Below, piece by piece: positions 41,987 through 50,233 of a DNA stretch of 64,000 nt. The notes beneath the pieces are model-generated. The model ran no database searches. It saw nothing but the letters and a program-made list of their open reading frames with translations, and had not been told where the DNA came from. Position 1 is the stretch's first letter. The number at the start of each line of letters is the position of its first letter. Made by a program: the position numbers and the translations under genes. This DNA comes from JANLQX01 sp031381685 (GTDB taxonomy: Bacteria > Actinomycetota > Acidimicrobiia > Acidimicrobiales > JANYDT01). The stretch covers positions 1-64,000 of the forward strand of contig JANMYF010000037.1 in assembly GCA_031381685.1 (NCBI GenBank), read 5' to 3'.

Positions 41987-43306
41987 ATGCCCCTGGAGAT
42001 CGTCAAACGCGATGGCCATCCCGATTTCCTGGACCTCCCCTGGGGCGTGTCGCTGCGCCGATGGAGAACACCCCGTCTGGTCGACGTTGCCCGGGGGCTT
42101 TCGCGCCATGTGGTGCGCTTCGTGGACTACGGCGGCGTCGTGTACGCGGTGAAGGAGACCGAGGACCGTGTGGCACTGGCCGAGTACGACCTCTTGCGCG
42201 ATCTCGAGGGACGTGGGCTTCCGGTCGTCGAGGCCGTCGGCGTCGTCCGCAATCGCGTGGCCGACGGAAGCGATCCCGACGCGCCCAACGACCGTCGATA
42301 TCCGGCCGACGACACCGAGGTGGGGGCTCCGCTCGGTGCCGCGCTGATCACGAGACATCTCAGCTTCTCGATGCCGTACCGGTACCTGTTCCAGGGTCGT
42401 CCGATCACCGATCTGCGCGATCAGCTGGAGAACGCGATGGCGGTGCTCCTCGTGAGGCTCCATCTCGAAGGCTTCTTCTGGGGTGACTGCTCGCTCTCCA
42501 ATACGTTGTTCCGACGCGATGCCGGTTCGTTGAGCTCGTGGCTGGTGGACGCGGAGACGGGACGAATCCAGGAAGGCCGACTGAGCGATGGTCAGCGCGC
42601 TCATGATCTCGAGATCGCCGTCGAGAACATCGCCGGGGAGCTACTCGACCTCGATGCCGCCGGTCGTCTGCACGACGGCCTGGATCCGATGGAGCTCGCC
42701 GAGGACTTCCGCAATCGCTATGAGCGCTTATGGAATGAGATCGTGTACGAGGAGATCATCCGGCCGAGCGACCGTCACCGCATGGTCGCGAGAACACGGC
42801 GCCTCAATGAGCTCGGTTTCGATGTCGAGGAGTACCGCCTCCGTACGACCGACGATGGTCGCATCCGGTTCGTGCCCCGCGTCGTCGAGGTCGGGCATCA
42901 CCGCCGGAGGCTGCAGCAGCTGACCGGACTCGATGTCGACGAGAACCAGGCCCGCCGTTTGTTGAGCGACCTCGATGGCCACCGGGCCTTCCTCGACGAG
43001 CAGCGGGGGCAGCGTGTCCCGGATGCGCTCGCGGCTTACGACTGGCTGACGAATGTGTATCAGCCGACGATCGAAGCGATCCCGGCTGAACTTCGCCACC
43101 GACTCGCCGACGCCGAGTCGTACCACCAGATCCTCGAGCACCGGTGGTACCTGTCGGAGGAGGCAGGGCATGATGTCGGCATGGAAGCAGCGATTGACCG
43201 CTACGTGGCCGACGTGCTGCCGCTCGCTCCCGTCGAGGAAGCGATCCTTCCCGCTCCGGGCGACGAGACACTGGACCTCGCCGGGACTGGTCCTACGGAG
43301 GACTGA
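41987..43306 (+). CDS. DUF4032 protein with kinase-like N-terminal domain
   Basis: A 439-residue protein from ATG 41987; ATG 41978 would add three residues. The N-terminal part resembles lipopolysaccharide-kinase/Kdo-kinase folds: a lysine in 'YAVKETEDRVALAEYDLLRDLE', a catalytic-loop-like 'FFWGDCSLSNTLFRRD', and 'WLVDAETG' in the DFG position. The C-terminal half ('RIRFVPRVVEVGHHRRRLQQLTGLDVDENQARRLLSDLDGH', 'YHQILEHRWYLSE') matches DUF4032. Such proteins are widespread in actinobacteria but uncharacterised. The 3' end overlaps the convergent gene by 14 bp. Confidence 0.75.
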   Translation: MPLEIVKRDGHPDFLDLPWGVSLRRWRTPRLVDVARGLSRHVVRFVDYGGVVYAVKETEDRVALAEYDLLRDLEGRGLPVVEAVGVVRNRVADGSDPDAPNDRRYPADDTEVGAPLGAALITRHLSFSMPYRYLFQGRPITDLRDQLENAMAVLLVRLHLEGFFWGDCSLSNTLFRRDAGSLSSWLVDAETGRIQEGRLSDGQRAHDLEIAVENIAGELLDLDAAGRLHDGLDPMELAEDFRNRYERLWNEIVYEEIIRPSDRHRMVARTRRLNELGFDVEEYRLRTTDDGRIRFVPRVVEVGHHRRRLQQLTGLDVDENQARRLLSDLDGHRAFLDEQRGQRVPDALAAYDWLTNVYQPTIEAIPAELRHRLADAESYHQILEHRWYLSEEAGHDVGMEAAIDRYVADVLPLAPVEEAILPAPGDETLDLAGTGPTED

Positions 43307-44405
43307 CGTCCGCCAGGCCCGATACGGCGGGCCCGGCGACACGTTGCTGGGCGCGGCCCGGATTCCCGGTGAGCAACACGCCGGTGATGACCGTGGCGAT
43401 GCCGAGTCCGAGAGTGAGAGCGATCGACGCGCGGGCGACACCGTTCGAGAACGCGAACGGGAGGCTGCTCGACGAGAGGATCGAGAGGTCGGAGAGCCCA
43501 CCGACCAGCGTCACGATGCCGGCGGCGAACACGCCGACGTACAGCGCGTCCACACGTTGCCTTCGCAAGGCAACGATCGTGAGAAGGACGATGGCCCACG
43601 CGGCCACCGAGACCCAGCCGATCGACACGACGCGGCCCACACCCGAGCCCCCCCTGACCCCGAACGCGATGCCGAAAAGGTGGACTGCGTCGACGACGAC
43701 GAGGGAGCCGAGCATCCCGCTGAAGATCCTCAGCGCGCGTGAAGAGTGTCCACGGCTCGCGGAGCTGGCGACTACACCCACCAACAGCATTCCGAGTGCC
43801 CCGGCGGCCGCCAACGGCGGGATTGGTGACGGCCCCGGGACCCAGCGGAGGTCTCCGGAGACGACGAACGTGTCCGCTCCCCTGGTGATCGGCACTTCCC
43901 AGGTCTGGATCATGTGCTCGCGGCCGCGCGCCGCCTCGACCTGCGGTGGCGGGGACGTTCCCATCCAATGGACCCGGTGGTCGTGGAATCGAACCACGGG
44001 CGACGACGACAACTTTCGCCACTCGGGTGGTCCATCGGGACGTAGGCCTGACGGAATCGCTGTCGCGCCGCGTCGATCCGCGTTCAGGTAGACGGCGTTC
44101 GACTGGCGGTTCTCAAACGCGCCGATCGGGCCGATGCGGAGGTACGGATGATCGTCATAGTCGTTGATCACGATCTCCGCTCCGCTTCGCCATCTGACTT
44201 CGAGGCGGTTTCCGGCCTCGACCACCTTCACCGAGAAACCGTCGGCCGCAGGGGTCACGGCGAGCACCCGTGAGACGTAGTTCGAAGCAGGCGTGTTCGT
44301 TGCGGCGTGTGCTTCGGCGCGGGCCGAAGAGAGGACGGGCAAGGCGAGTGACAGCGCGAGGACTCCGGCAACACGCGTGGCGGTGGAGCGGACGGGTCGG
44401 CTCAT
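43293..44405 (-). CDS. Exported membrane protein, C-terminal multi-helix domain
   Basis: A 370-residue protein with a signal peptide (cleavage near AEAHA-AT). A ~190-residue extracytoplasmic beta-rich domain ('EVRWRSGAEIVINDYDDHPYLRIG', 'VVRFHDHRVHWMGTSPP', 'WEVPITRGADTFVVSGDLRWVPGPS') is followed by about six C-terminal transmembrane helices. The middle domain reads like those attached to YcnJ/CopC-related membrane proteins, but no His/Met copper motif is clear, so I leave it unnamed. Its ATG overlaps the upstream 140-residue gene by ATGA. Confidence 0.65.
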   Translation of the reverse strand: MSRPVRSTATRVAGVLALSLALPVLSSARAEAHAATNTPASNYVSRVLAVTPAADGFSVKVVEAGNRLEVRWRSGAEIVINDYDDHPYLRIGPIGAFENRQSNAVYLNADRRGATAIPSGLRPDGPPEWRKLSSSPVVRFHDHRVHWMGTSPPPQVEAARGREHMIQTWEVPITRGADTFVVSGDLRWVPGPSPIPPLAAAGALGMLLVGVVASSASRGHSSRALRIFSGMLGSLVVVDAVHLFGIAFGVRGGSGVGRVVSIGWVSVAAWAIVLLTIVALRRQRVDALYVGVFAAGIVTLVGGLSDLSILSSSSLPFAFSNGVARASIALTLGLGIATVITGVLLTGNPGRAQQRVAGPAVSGLADVSPP

Positions 44406-44824
44406 GCACACGGCGCAGCTTCCGGTCGTCCGACGGTCACGAGCGCCGTGCGGGCGACCTTCTCGAACGAGGTGACCGATTGGATGAGGCTGGGAGCGAG
44501 CGTTGCAAGATCGGTCTCCACGGCAAGTTTCGCGCGCTGGAACACGGCAGATTCCGTGCGATCGACCTCGACAAGCTCGGCGGCGAGGGCGTGCGCGGAA
44601 AGGTGCACGTCGTTCCAGAAGGTGTTGGACGCCTCGCCTCGCTGGCCGCTGGCCAGTTGCGCTTCCATGGCGCACAGGCCTGGGACGACGCCGTCAAGGA
44701 ATGCGACCGGAACGTTTGACGTCGATGAATCGGTCGTGCTCCTCGCTCGCAAAAACCCGAAGACCCCTCCGGCGAGCAGCCCGACAACGGCGAGTATGAC
44801 CAGACGACGCACTCCGAACGGCAC
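44402..44824 (-). CDS. Small membrane-anchored hypothetical protein
   Basis: A 140-residue protein from GTG 44824. One N-terminal helix (VRRLVILAVVGLLAGGVFGFL) precedes a predominantly helical extracytoplasmic domain with 'GLCAMEAQLASGQRGEASNTFWNDVHLSAHALAAEL' and a C-terminal 'EAAPCA'. The two cysteines could pair. The overlap with the next gene implies a two-protein membrane complex. No family is recognised. Confidence 0.6.
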   Translation of the reverse strand: MPFGVRRLVILAVVGLLAGGVFGFLRARSTTDSSTSNVPVAFLDGVVPGLCAMEAQLASGQRGEASNTFWNDVHLSAHALAAELVEVDRTESAVFQRAKLAVETDLATLAPSLIQSVTSFEKVARTALVTVGRPEAAPCA

Positions 44825-44906
44825 GTCTTCATCCTCGCACGGGTCGACGGCAGACCAGATCCCTCTTCAGACTTAGGCGTCCCGCGCGGGGACCTAGCCT
44901 CGGCTC

Positions 44907-45818
44907 GTGCTGCGCATCCATCCTCTCGTCCGGGCCGCCCTCGCCGACGGGCGTCCGGTCGTCGCCCTTGAGTCCACCATTTCGTCGACGCTCGGTCTAC
45001 CGGTGCCGTTCAACGCCGAGGTCCTGAGCCGCTGTGTCCGCGCCATCGAAGCGGGCGGCGGCGTTGCTGCCATCACGGCCGTGCTCGACGGCGAGGCCCA
45101 CGTGGGGGTCGACCCATCGGACTACGAGCGGCTGCTCGGCGCCACGAAGAAGTGCGCCGAACGCGACCTCTCGGTTGCCGTGGCCGAGCGCTGGGATGTC
45201 GGCGTGACGACCGTGTCGGCCACCGTGGCGTTGTGCGCAGCAGCGGGTGTGCGTGTGTTTGCCACCGGCGGGATCGGGGGTGTGCACCGCGATGATCATC
45301 TGAGCGGAGACGTGAGTGCCGATCTCGGGGCGATCGCACGCCATCCGGTGATCGTCGTCACCGCTGGGGCGAAAGCCTTCCTCGACTTGGCCAAGACCGC
45401 GGAGCTTTTCGACACGCTGAGTGTGCCGGTGCTCGGGTTCCGCACCGACGAGTTCCCGGCGTTCTACAGCCGCACGAGCGGGATCGCCGTGCATCGACGC
45501 ATCGAAACCCCGGCGGTTGCGGCCGCAGTCCTGCGGGCCCGCCTCGGGCTCGGCCTACCGGGCGGTGTCGTCGTCGCCAATCCCATTCCCGTCGACGCCG
45601 AGATTCCGGCCGCCGACATCTCCGCTGCGATCACCGACGCATTGGCGACAGCCGCGGCCGCAGGCGTCCGCGGCGCGGCCCTGACGCCGTTCGTGCTCGG
45701 TCGCATCGCGGTGGTCACCGAGGGACGATCGATCCCGGCCAACCTGGCGCTCGCCGAGAACAACGCGGTGGTCGCGGTGCAGATCGCCCGGGCCCTGCTC
45801 GAGGAACCCGGGCGCTGA
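44907..45818 (+). CDS. psuG: Pseudouridine-5'-phosphate glycosidase
   Basis: A 303-residue protein of the PsuG (indigoidine-synthase-A-like) family. Landmarks are 'VVALESTISS', 'IEAGGGVAAITAVLDGEAHVG', 'VTTVSATVALCAAAGVRVFATGGIGGVHR', 'PVIVVTAGAKAFLDLAKTAELFDTLSVPVLGFRTDEFPAFYSRTSG' and 'IPANLALAENNAVVAVQIA'. It reversibly splits pseudouridine-5'-phosphate to ribose-5-phosphate and uracil. Its usual partner kinase PsuK is not adjacent; a PfkB-type kinase occurs at 51858 but looks fructokinase-like. Confidence 0.9.
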   Translation: MLRIHPLVRAALADGRPVVALESTISSTLGLPVPFNAEVLSRCVRAIEAGGGVAAITAVLDGEAHVGVDPSDYERLLGATKKCAERDLSVAVAERWDVGVTTVSATVALCAAAGVRVFATGGIGGVHRDDHLSGDVSADLGAIARHPVIVVTAGAKAFLDLAKTAELFDTLSVPVLGFRTDEFPAFYSRTSGIAVHRRIETPAVAAAVLRARLGLGLPGGVVVANPIPVDAEIPAADISAAITDALATAAAAGVRGAALTPFVLGRIAVVTEGRSIPANLALAENNAVVAVQIARALLEEPGR

Positions 45819-45822
45819 TCGC

Positions 45823-46563
45823 TCAGAAGATGTGGACCGGGGTCCCGTTGGGGACCACCGACGGAAGCCACCGTGCATTGGCGACTGAAACCCGGACGCA
45901 TCCGTGCGAGGCCGGATACCGCGGCACCGACCCGGATCCGTGGATCGCGAAACCGCCCTTGAAGTACAGCGGGTTGTAGAGCCTTCCGAGCGCCGCGGTC
46001 CTCCAACCGGAAACCCGGCCGTAGATCCGGTAGCGCCCGCGCGGGGTCACCGCCACGCCGCACTTGCCCTTCTCGCAGTAGCGGCGCCCGGAGCCGGTCG
46101 AGACGTTGATCGTCTTCCACACGGTTCCGCCCTTGCGGATGGTCATCACCTGACGGGCGAGGCTCACCTCGATGCTCACCGCACCCGTCGCCCGAGGGTT
46201 CGCCAGCTCAACGCGGGCGGCACTCGACTTCGCCTTCCGCTTCTTGGTCGTCTTCGGAGCGGTGGTCGTCGGTAGTGTTTCGACGGGAGGGGTGGTCACC
46301 ACCGGAGCGACCGTTGTGGGAGGAGCGGCGGGTTGCTCCGTCGCCACCGGTGCCGGGGCCTGCGTCGTCGGAGGTGACGTGGTCGGAACCGTAGTTGGGG
46401 GCGCTTCCGTTGTCGGCGGCACGATGAGCGGAGGTAGCTCGACTGTCTGGGCGGACGCCGGCAGCCCGAGCCCCGCCGCCATGGCCAGGCCGACCAGAGC
46501 CACGCCTCCGAAGCGGATTCGAGACCTCGTTCTGCTCGCCGCCGGCAGAGAACGGAGTTGCAT
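45823..46563 (-). CDS. Secreted L,D-transpeptidase (YkuD domain)
   Basis: A 246-residue protein from ATG 46563. The signal peptide ends near GLPASA-QT. A long Thr/Pro linker (about 40-120) spans the wall, then a YkuD catalytic domain: 'ISIEVSLARQVMTIRKGG'-like strand, 'AVTPRGRYRIYG' and the signature HGSGSVPRYPASHGCVRVS, where the Cys is the nucleophile and the His before it assists. It crosslinks peptidoglycan 3-3 or anchors proteins. It lies convergent with psuG with a four-base gap. Confidence 0.87.
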   Translation of the reverse strand: MQLRSLPAASRTRSRIRFGGVALVGLAMAAGLGLPASAQTVELPPLIVPPTTEAPPTTVPTTSPPTTQAPAPVATEQPAAPPTTVAPVVTTPPVETLPTTTAPKTTKKRKAKSSAARVELANPRATGAVSIEVSLARQVMTIRKGGTVWKTINVSTGSGRRYCEKGKCGVAVTPRGRYRIYGRVSGWRTAALGRLYNPLYFKGGFAIHGSGSVPRYPASHGCVRVSVANARWLPSVVPNGTPVHIF

Positions 46564-46797
46564 GGTGGATGGGACGACCTCAGGGTGCGTTGTTCCGTCG
46601 GGAACCGCCGTTCGAGAGGTGCGGAGTTCGGGAAGAGTACGCACAGCCAAGATCGTATGCGCGCGGACTGCTCCTCGCCAAGCATCGCATGACGAAATCC
46701 TCTGGAAACATCGCGTGTGATCGTCGTGTTCTCACGATGAACGAGTGTCGAATTCTGAGCCCGCGTGCAGGTAGCGGAGCCTGCGACACTTGAGGCG

Positions 46798-47616
46798 ATG
46801 ACGGGACCAGAGAGCGTCGTGCATGTGGTGTCAGCGGAGGACGATCCGGCGTTGGCCCCCTTTCGCCGACTCAAGGATGCGACGCAGCGATCCCTCGGGA
46901 ACTTCATCATCGAGAGCGAACGGGTCCTCGAACGGATGATCGAACTGGGCACGCCGATCGAATCCGTGCTCGTGACACCGTCCAGACGGGAGCGCGTCGC
47001 GGCGGCGGTTGCGACGACCCGCGGGGTCGACGGACATCCGCTCGTCATCGTCGCTGATCCCGAGATGGTCGAGAGGGCCATCGGTTTCGCATTGCACCGG
47101 GGCGTCGTCGCGATCGCCCGCCGACCGTCAACGCTCGATCCGGCCGCGGCCCTCGCATCGGCCCGTCGCGTTGTGGTGCTCGAGGACGTCGTCGACCCCG
47201 ACAATGTCGGATCGGTGTTTCGTCATGCAGCCGCGTTCGGCGCGGGGCTCGTCGTGCTGTCCGAGCACGCCGGGGACCCTCTCTACCGGAAGGCGGTCCG
47301 AACGTCGATGGGCTGGGTGCTCGACGTCCCGTGGATGCGCGTCGCTGCGGCGAGCGAACTGGTGCCGACCCTTCACCGCGCCGGCTTCACGACCATCGCC
47401 CTGACACCGAGCGGTGACGTGGGAATCGATGACGCCCGTCTGCCGAGATCCGCGGAGGCACGGGTCGCCGTGCTGCTGGGATCCGAGCACGACGGCCTCC
47501 GGGAAGCGACCCTCGCGTGCGCGTCCCACCGCGTGCGGATCCCGATCGCCGGTCACGTCGATTCGCTCAATGTCGCGACTGCCGCAGCTATCGCCATGTT
47601 CTCGCTGTTCCGCTGA
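46798..47616 (+). CDS. SpoU/TrmH-family RNA 2'-O-methyltransferase
   Basis: A 272-residue enzyme from ATG 46798. A substrate-binding N-domain ('RSLGNFIIESERVLERMIELG') precedes the SPOUT knot with its three motifs: 'LEDVVDPDNVGSVFRHAAAFGA', 'VAVLLGSEHDGLREATL' and 'IPIAGHVDSLNVATAAAIAMF'. It methylates a ribose 2'-OH in tRNA or rRNA using SAM; the target is not predictable. Length fits TsnR/RlmB-type proteins. The 234-bp upstream gap holds only a small GCAGG/CCTGC hairpin. Confidence 0.87.
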   Translation: MTGPESVVHVVSAEDDPALAPFRRLKDATQRSLGNFIIESERVLERMIELGTPIESVLVTPSRRERVAAAVATTRGVDGHPLVIVADPEMVERAIGFALHRGVVAIARRPSTLDPAAALASARRVVVLEDVVDPDNVGSVFRHAAAFGAGLVVLSEHAGDPLYRKAVRTSMGWVLDVPWMRVAAASELVPTLHRAGFTTIALTPSGDVGIDDARLPRSAEARVAVLLGSEHDGLREATLACASHRVRIPIAGHVDSLNVATAAAIAMFSLFR

Positions 47617-47618
47617 CG

Positions 47619-47648
47619 AAGCGCGGGGCGCCAAAGGCACGCGCGCTT
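47619..47648. terminator. Hairpin between convergent genes
   Basis: AAGCGCG (47619-47625) pairs with CGCGCTT (47642-47648), a 7-bp stem around a 16-base loop, right after the RNA methyltransferase stop. It precedes the end of the convergent aldolase gene. There is no clear U-tract, so this is a plausible but unproven terminator. Confidence 0.4.
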
Positions 47649-47669
47649 ACCTCTTCGGCACCATGACGG

Positions 47670-48437
47670 TCAGCGGGCGTCGCGAAGGTCAGCGGCCATC
47701 GCCTGACGCATCGCCACGATATCGCTCGACACCGTGAGGAGCCGGAAACCCTGCTCGGCCCGCCGGGGAGCGACACCACCGACGCAGTGGGCGCCTGCCA
47801 CCACCCCCCGATTGCGACAGGCCGCCACGATGCGCTCCAGCGCTTCGGTGAACTGCGGGCTGTCGTCGTTGTTCCGCGGGGGAAGGCCAAGGGTGAGTGA
47901 GAGGTCGGCCGGCCCGACGTAGATGGCGTCGATACCGGGAACCGCAAGGATGTCGTCGATGTTGCGCACCGCTTCGACCGTTTCGATCATCGGGATCACG
48001 GCGACGTTCTCTGCGGCCCACGCCACATAGTCGTCGTGTCGGAGACCGACGACCGTCGGGCCGTAGCTTCGTGCACCGAGCGGCGCGTAGCGACACGCTC
48101 GGACGACGGCCTCCGCATCGGCGACGGTGTTGACCATCGGCACGATCACGCCCTGCGCGCCCGCGTCGAGCATCTTGCCGATCACTCCGGGCTCGTTCCA
48201 CGGCACCCGGACAACCGGGTTGGAACCGCCGAGCGCGATGCCCTGGAGCAGTGAGACCGTGGTCTGGTAGTCGACCGCGCCGTGCTGCGCGTCGATGCAG
48301 ACGTAGTCGAATCCTTCGCCGGCCACCGCTTCGGCGACCACGCTCGAGGACATGGTCAACCAGGCTCCAAGGGTCGAGGCGCCGGCCGACCAGCGGCTGC
48401 GGAGCGAGGTGATCGCGGGTACAAGGGGCGGTGTCAT
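47670..48437 (-). CDS. HpcH/HpaI-family aldolase
   Basis: A 255-residue TIM-barrel class II aldolase. Signatures: 'GAWLTMSSSVVAEAVAGEGFDYVCIDAQHGAVDY', 'NPVVRVPWNEPGVIGKMLDAGAQGVIVPMVNT', 'ARSYGPT', 'VIPMIETVEAVRNIDDILAVPGIDAIYVGPADLSLTLG'. The metal ligands E (IPMIE) and D (GPADL) are present. It cleaves or forms 2-keto-4-hydroxy acids such as 4-hydroxy-2-oxoheptanedioate or 2-keto-3-deoxy acids. The specific substrate is unclear, with no pathway genes beside it. It is divergent from the second selenoprotein. Confidence 0.85.
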   Translation of the reverse strand: MTPPLVPAITSLRSRWSAGASTLGAWLTMSSSVVAEAVAGEGFDYVCIDAQHGAVDYQTTVSLLQGIALGGSNPVVRVPWNEPGVIGKMLDAGAQGVIVPMVNTVADAEAVVRACRYAPLGARSYGPTVVGLRHDDYVAWAAENVAVIPMIETVEAVRNIDDILAVPGIDAIYVGPADLSLTLGLPPRNNDDSPQFTEALERIVAACRNRGVVAGAHCVGGVAPRRAEQGFRLLTVSSDIVAMRQAMAADLRDAR

Positions 48438-48498
48438 GGGTATCGGTCTAGCCGTCGTGGGATGCGCCTATCTCCCTCCCGGCCGCTACGGTCGTTCA

Positions 48499-49593
48499 GT
48501 GCTCCTGACGACGCTGTCGCCCTCTCCCGAAGAACTCTTCGAGCAGACCGGTTGGGAGGCGAAACCGGAGGGGCTCTGTCGCGGTGCGGTGTGCGTGCCC
48601 TCCCCCGGAGCCCGGCGGGCCGACGGGACGATCGATGTGTCGATCGTCGCCGAGCGGCTCTCGATGCCAATGCTCCGTGATGAAGCGTCGGGCACCTGGG
48701 TGCTCGGCCCGTCCGCCCTGAGCGGCCGAGCGCTCGACACGGCCGTGGTCCCGCCGCTGTCGATCACGACATTCGACGGCACACCGTTCGACCTCTCGTC
48801 GCTGCTCGGGCGGAGGATCATCCTCGCCGCCTGGGCGAGTTGGTGAGGCTGCCGCGCTGACCTGCCCGTGTGGCAGGCACTGCACGAAGAACTCTCCCCG
48901 CTCGGCATCACCGTCGTGACGGTGGCCATGGATGCCGAGGTGGCGATGGCCGAGCCCTGGGTGTCGGCGGCATCGCCGACGCATCCGTCGCTGATCGACC
49001 GCACGCACAGCCTCGGCGGCGCCCTCGGATTCGTCAACGTGCCGATGGCGGCGTGGATCGACGAGAACGGCGTGCTCGTCCGCCCCGCCGAGTCCGCTCG
49101 GGTCGTCCCGAGCAGCACGGCCGGGCGGGAGGTCCCGCCCGGCCTCCCGCCACGCATCGCCGCACGCTTCGAGCTGCTGCGCCATGCCGAGCCGAACCCC
49201 CACAAGCCGTACCTGGCGGCGTTGCGCGACTGGGCACATCGCGGTGTCGACAGCCCATTCGCCCTCACCCCGGACGAAGTGGTCGAACGGTCAAAGCCTC
49301 GCGACGCCGACGAGGCCCGGGCCGCCGCCTGCTTCGAGATGGGCGAACACCTGAGAGAAACCGTCGGCATCGACGCGGCAGCCCCGTGGTGGCGGGAAGC
49401 CCATCGCCTTCAGCCGTCGAATTGGACCTACAAACGTCAGGCCTGGACCTTGGAGACGACGGCTCCCGGTCAGCCTTCGGATCTCGTCCAGGAACCGACC
49501 GACCGCTACGAGGGCAACTGGCTCGACGATCTCGTGGCCCAGGGTGGCCTGAAGAACCAGACACCGGCGTTCTCCGGTCCGTCAACCCGCTGA
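48499..49593 (+). CDS. Thioredoxin-fold selenoprotein (in-frame TGA = Sec116), copy B
   Basis: Read through TGA 48844-48846, the frame yields 364 residues from GTG 48499. Architecture matches copy A: C27-xxxx-C32 in 'GWEAKPEGLCRGAVCVPS', then 'FDLSSLLGRRIILAAWASW', Sec116-Gly-Cys118-Arg, 'ADLPVWQALHEEL', a cis-Pro-like strand 'FVNVPMAAWIDENG', and C-terminal helices with 'APWWREAHRLQPSNWTYKRQAWTLE'. The two copies are clearly diverged in the rest of the protein, so two independent sequencing errors are unlikely. No signal peptide is seen. A cytoplasmic peroxidase or thiol-disulfide role is inferred from the fold. Confidence 0.85.
48844..48876 (+). promoter_or_regulatory. UGA(Sec) codon with downstream SECIS-like hairpin, copy B
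   Basis: Fifteen bases after the TGA, CTGCC (48862-48866) pairs with GGCAG (48872-48876) around a loop CGTGT. Stem, loop length and distance from the TGA are the same as in copy A. The loop carries G and U residues as in bacterial SECIS elements. Shared protein sequence explains part of the identity, so function needs a test. Confidence 0.55.
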
Positions 49594-49611
49594 CGGACCC
49601 GTTGGAAGACG

Positions 49612-50166
49612 TCAGGCCAGACCGCGCAGCCACGGGACCAGCGAGTCGGTGATCGACTCAGTCCATTCGTGCCCGCCGTGGTGAAGCGTCACTTCGCTGA
49701 CGACACCGTGCCGTGCCGCGACCCGTCCGAGCGATTCGGCGTGGAACACGTCGACGACATCGTCGGCGACGCCGTGGCCAACGAAGAGGGCGACGTCGCT
49801 CCCCCCGATCACCACGTCGTCGGGTAGGAAGCCGCCGATGCAGGCGACCCCACGGACGTTGGCACGCACCGGGGCGCCCTGTGCGCCGCCGAACCCGCAG
49901 GCGAGCGCGAGCGCGCCTCCCTGGGAGAAGCCGGCGATCACGACCGGTGCCCTGCCGATCTGTTCGCTGATCCACGCCAAGGCGTGACGGGCATCGGGAA
50001 ACGAGTCATCGCCGTCGTTCCACCAGGCGCGCCGCCCGTCGCCGACCGCGAGCGGCCCGGCAATCGACCGGACCGTCCACCCGCTCAATGCCCAACGAAG
50101 CGACTCGGCCACCGCCGACAGGTCCGCCGGCGTCGCATCGAAACCGTGCAGCAGGATCAGTTCCAC
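49612..50166 (-). CDS. Alpha/beta-hydrolase (phospholipase/carboxylesterase type)
   Basis: A 184-residue small hydrolase. 'LILLHGFDATPADL' forms the oxyanion loop. The nucleophile elbow is GFSQGG with Ser in the centre. 'VALFVGHGVADDVVDVFHAES' supplies the Asp, and 'LHHGGHEWTESI' the His. This is the layout of the carboxylesterase/thioesterase (YpfH/PLPase) group. No signal peptide. It ends 18 bp from the convergent selenoprotein B gene. Confidence 0.82.
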   Translation of the reverse strand: MELILLHGFDATPADLSAVAESLRWALSGWTVRSIAGPLAVGDGRRAWWNDGDDSFPDARHALAWISEQIGRAPVVIAGFSQGGALALACGFGGAQGAPVRANVRGVACIGGFLPDDVVIGGSDVALFVGHGVADDVVDVFHAESLGRVAARHGVVSEVTLHHGGHEWTESITDSLVPWLRGLA

Positions 50167-50233
50167 GCCTTCCAGCGTGGCAGGCGATCCGGGTCAGCGG
50201 CGCCACGGCGCCGGTCAACTAGCCTTGACTGCC

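Noticed and set aside
39701..42604. A ~970-codon minus-strand frame spanning the flippase-like, FKBP and DUF4032 genes
   Set aside because: It overlaps three real genes in other frames, is Arg/Pro/His-rich and contains no domain. It is a frame shadow.
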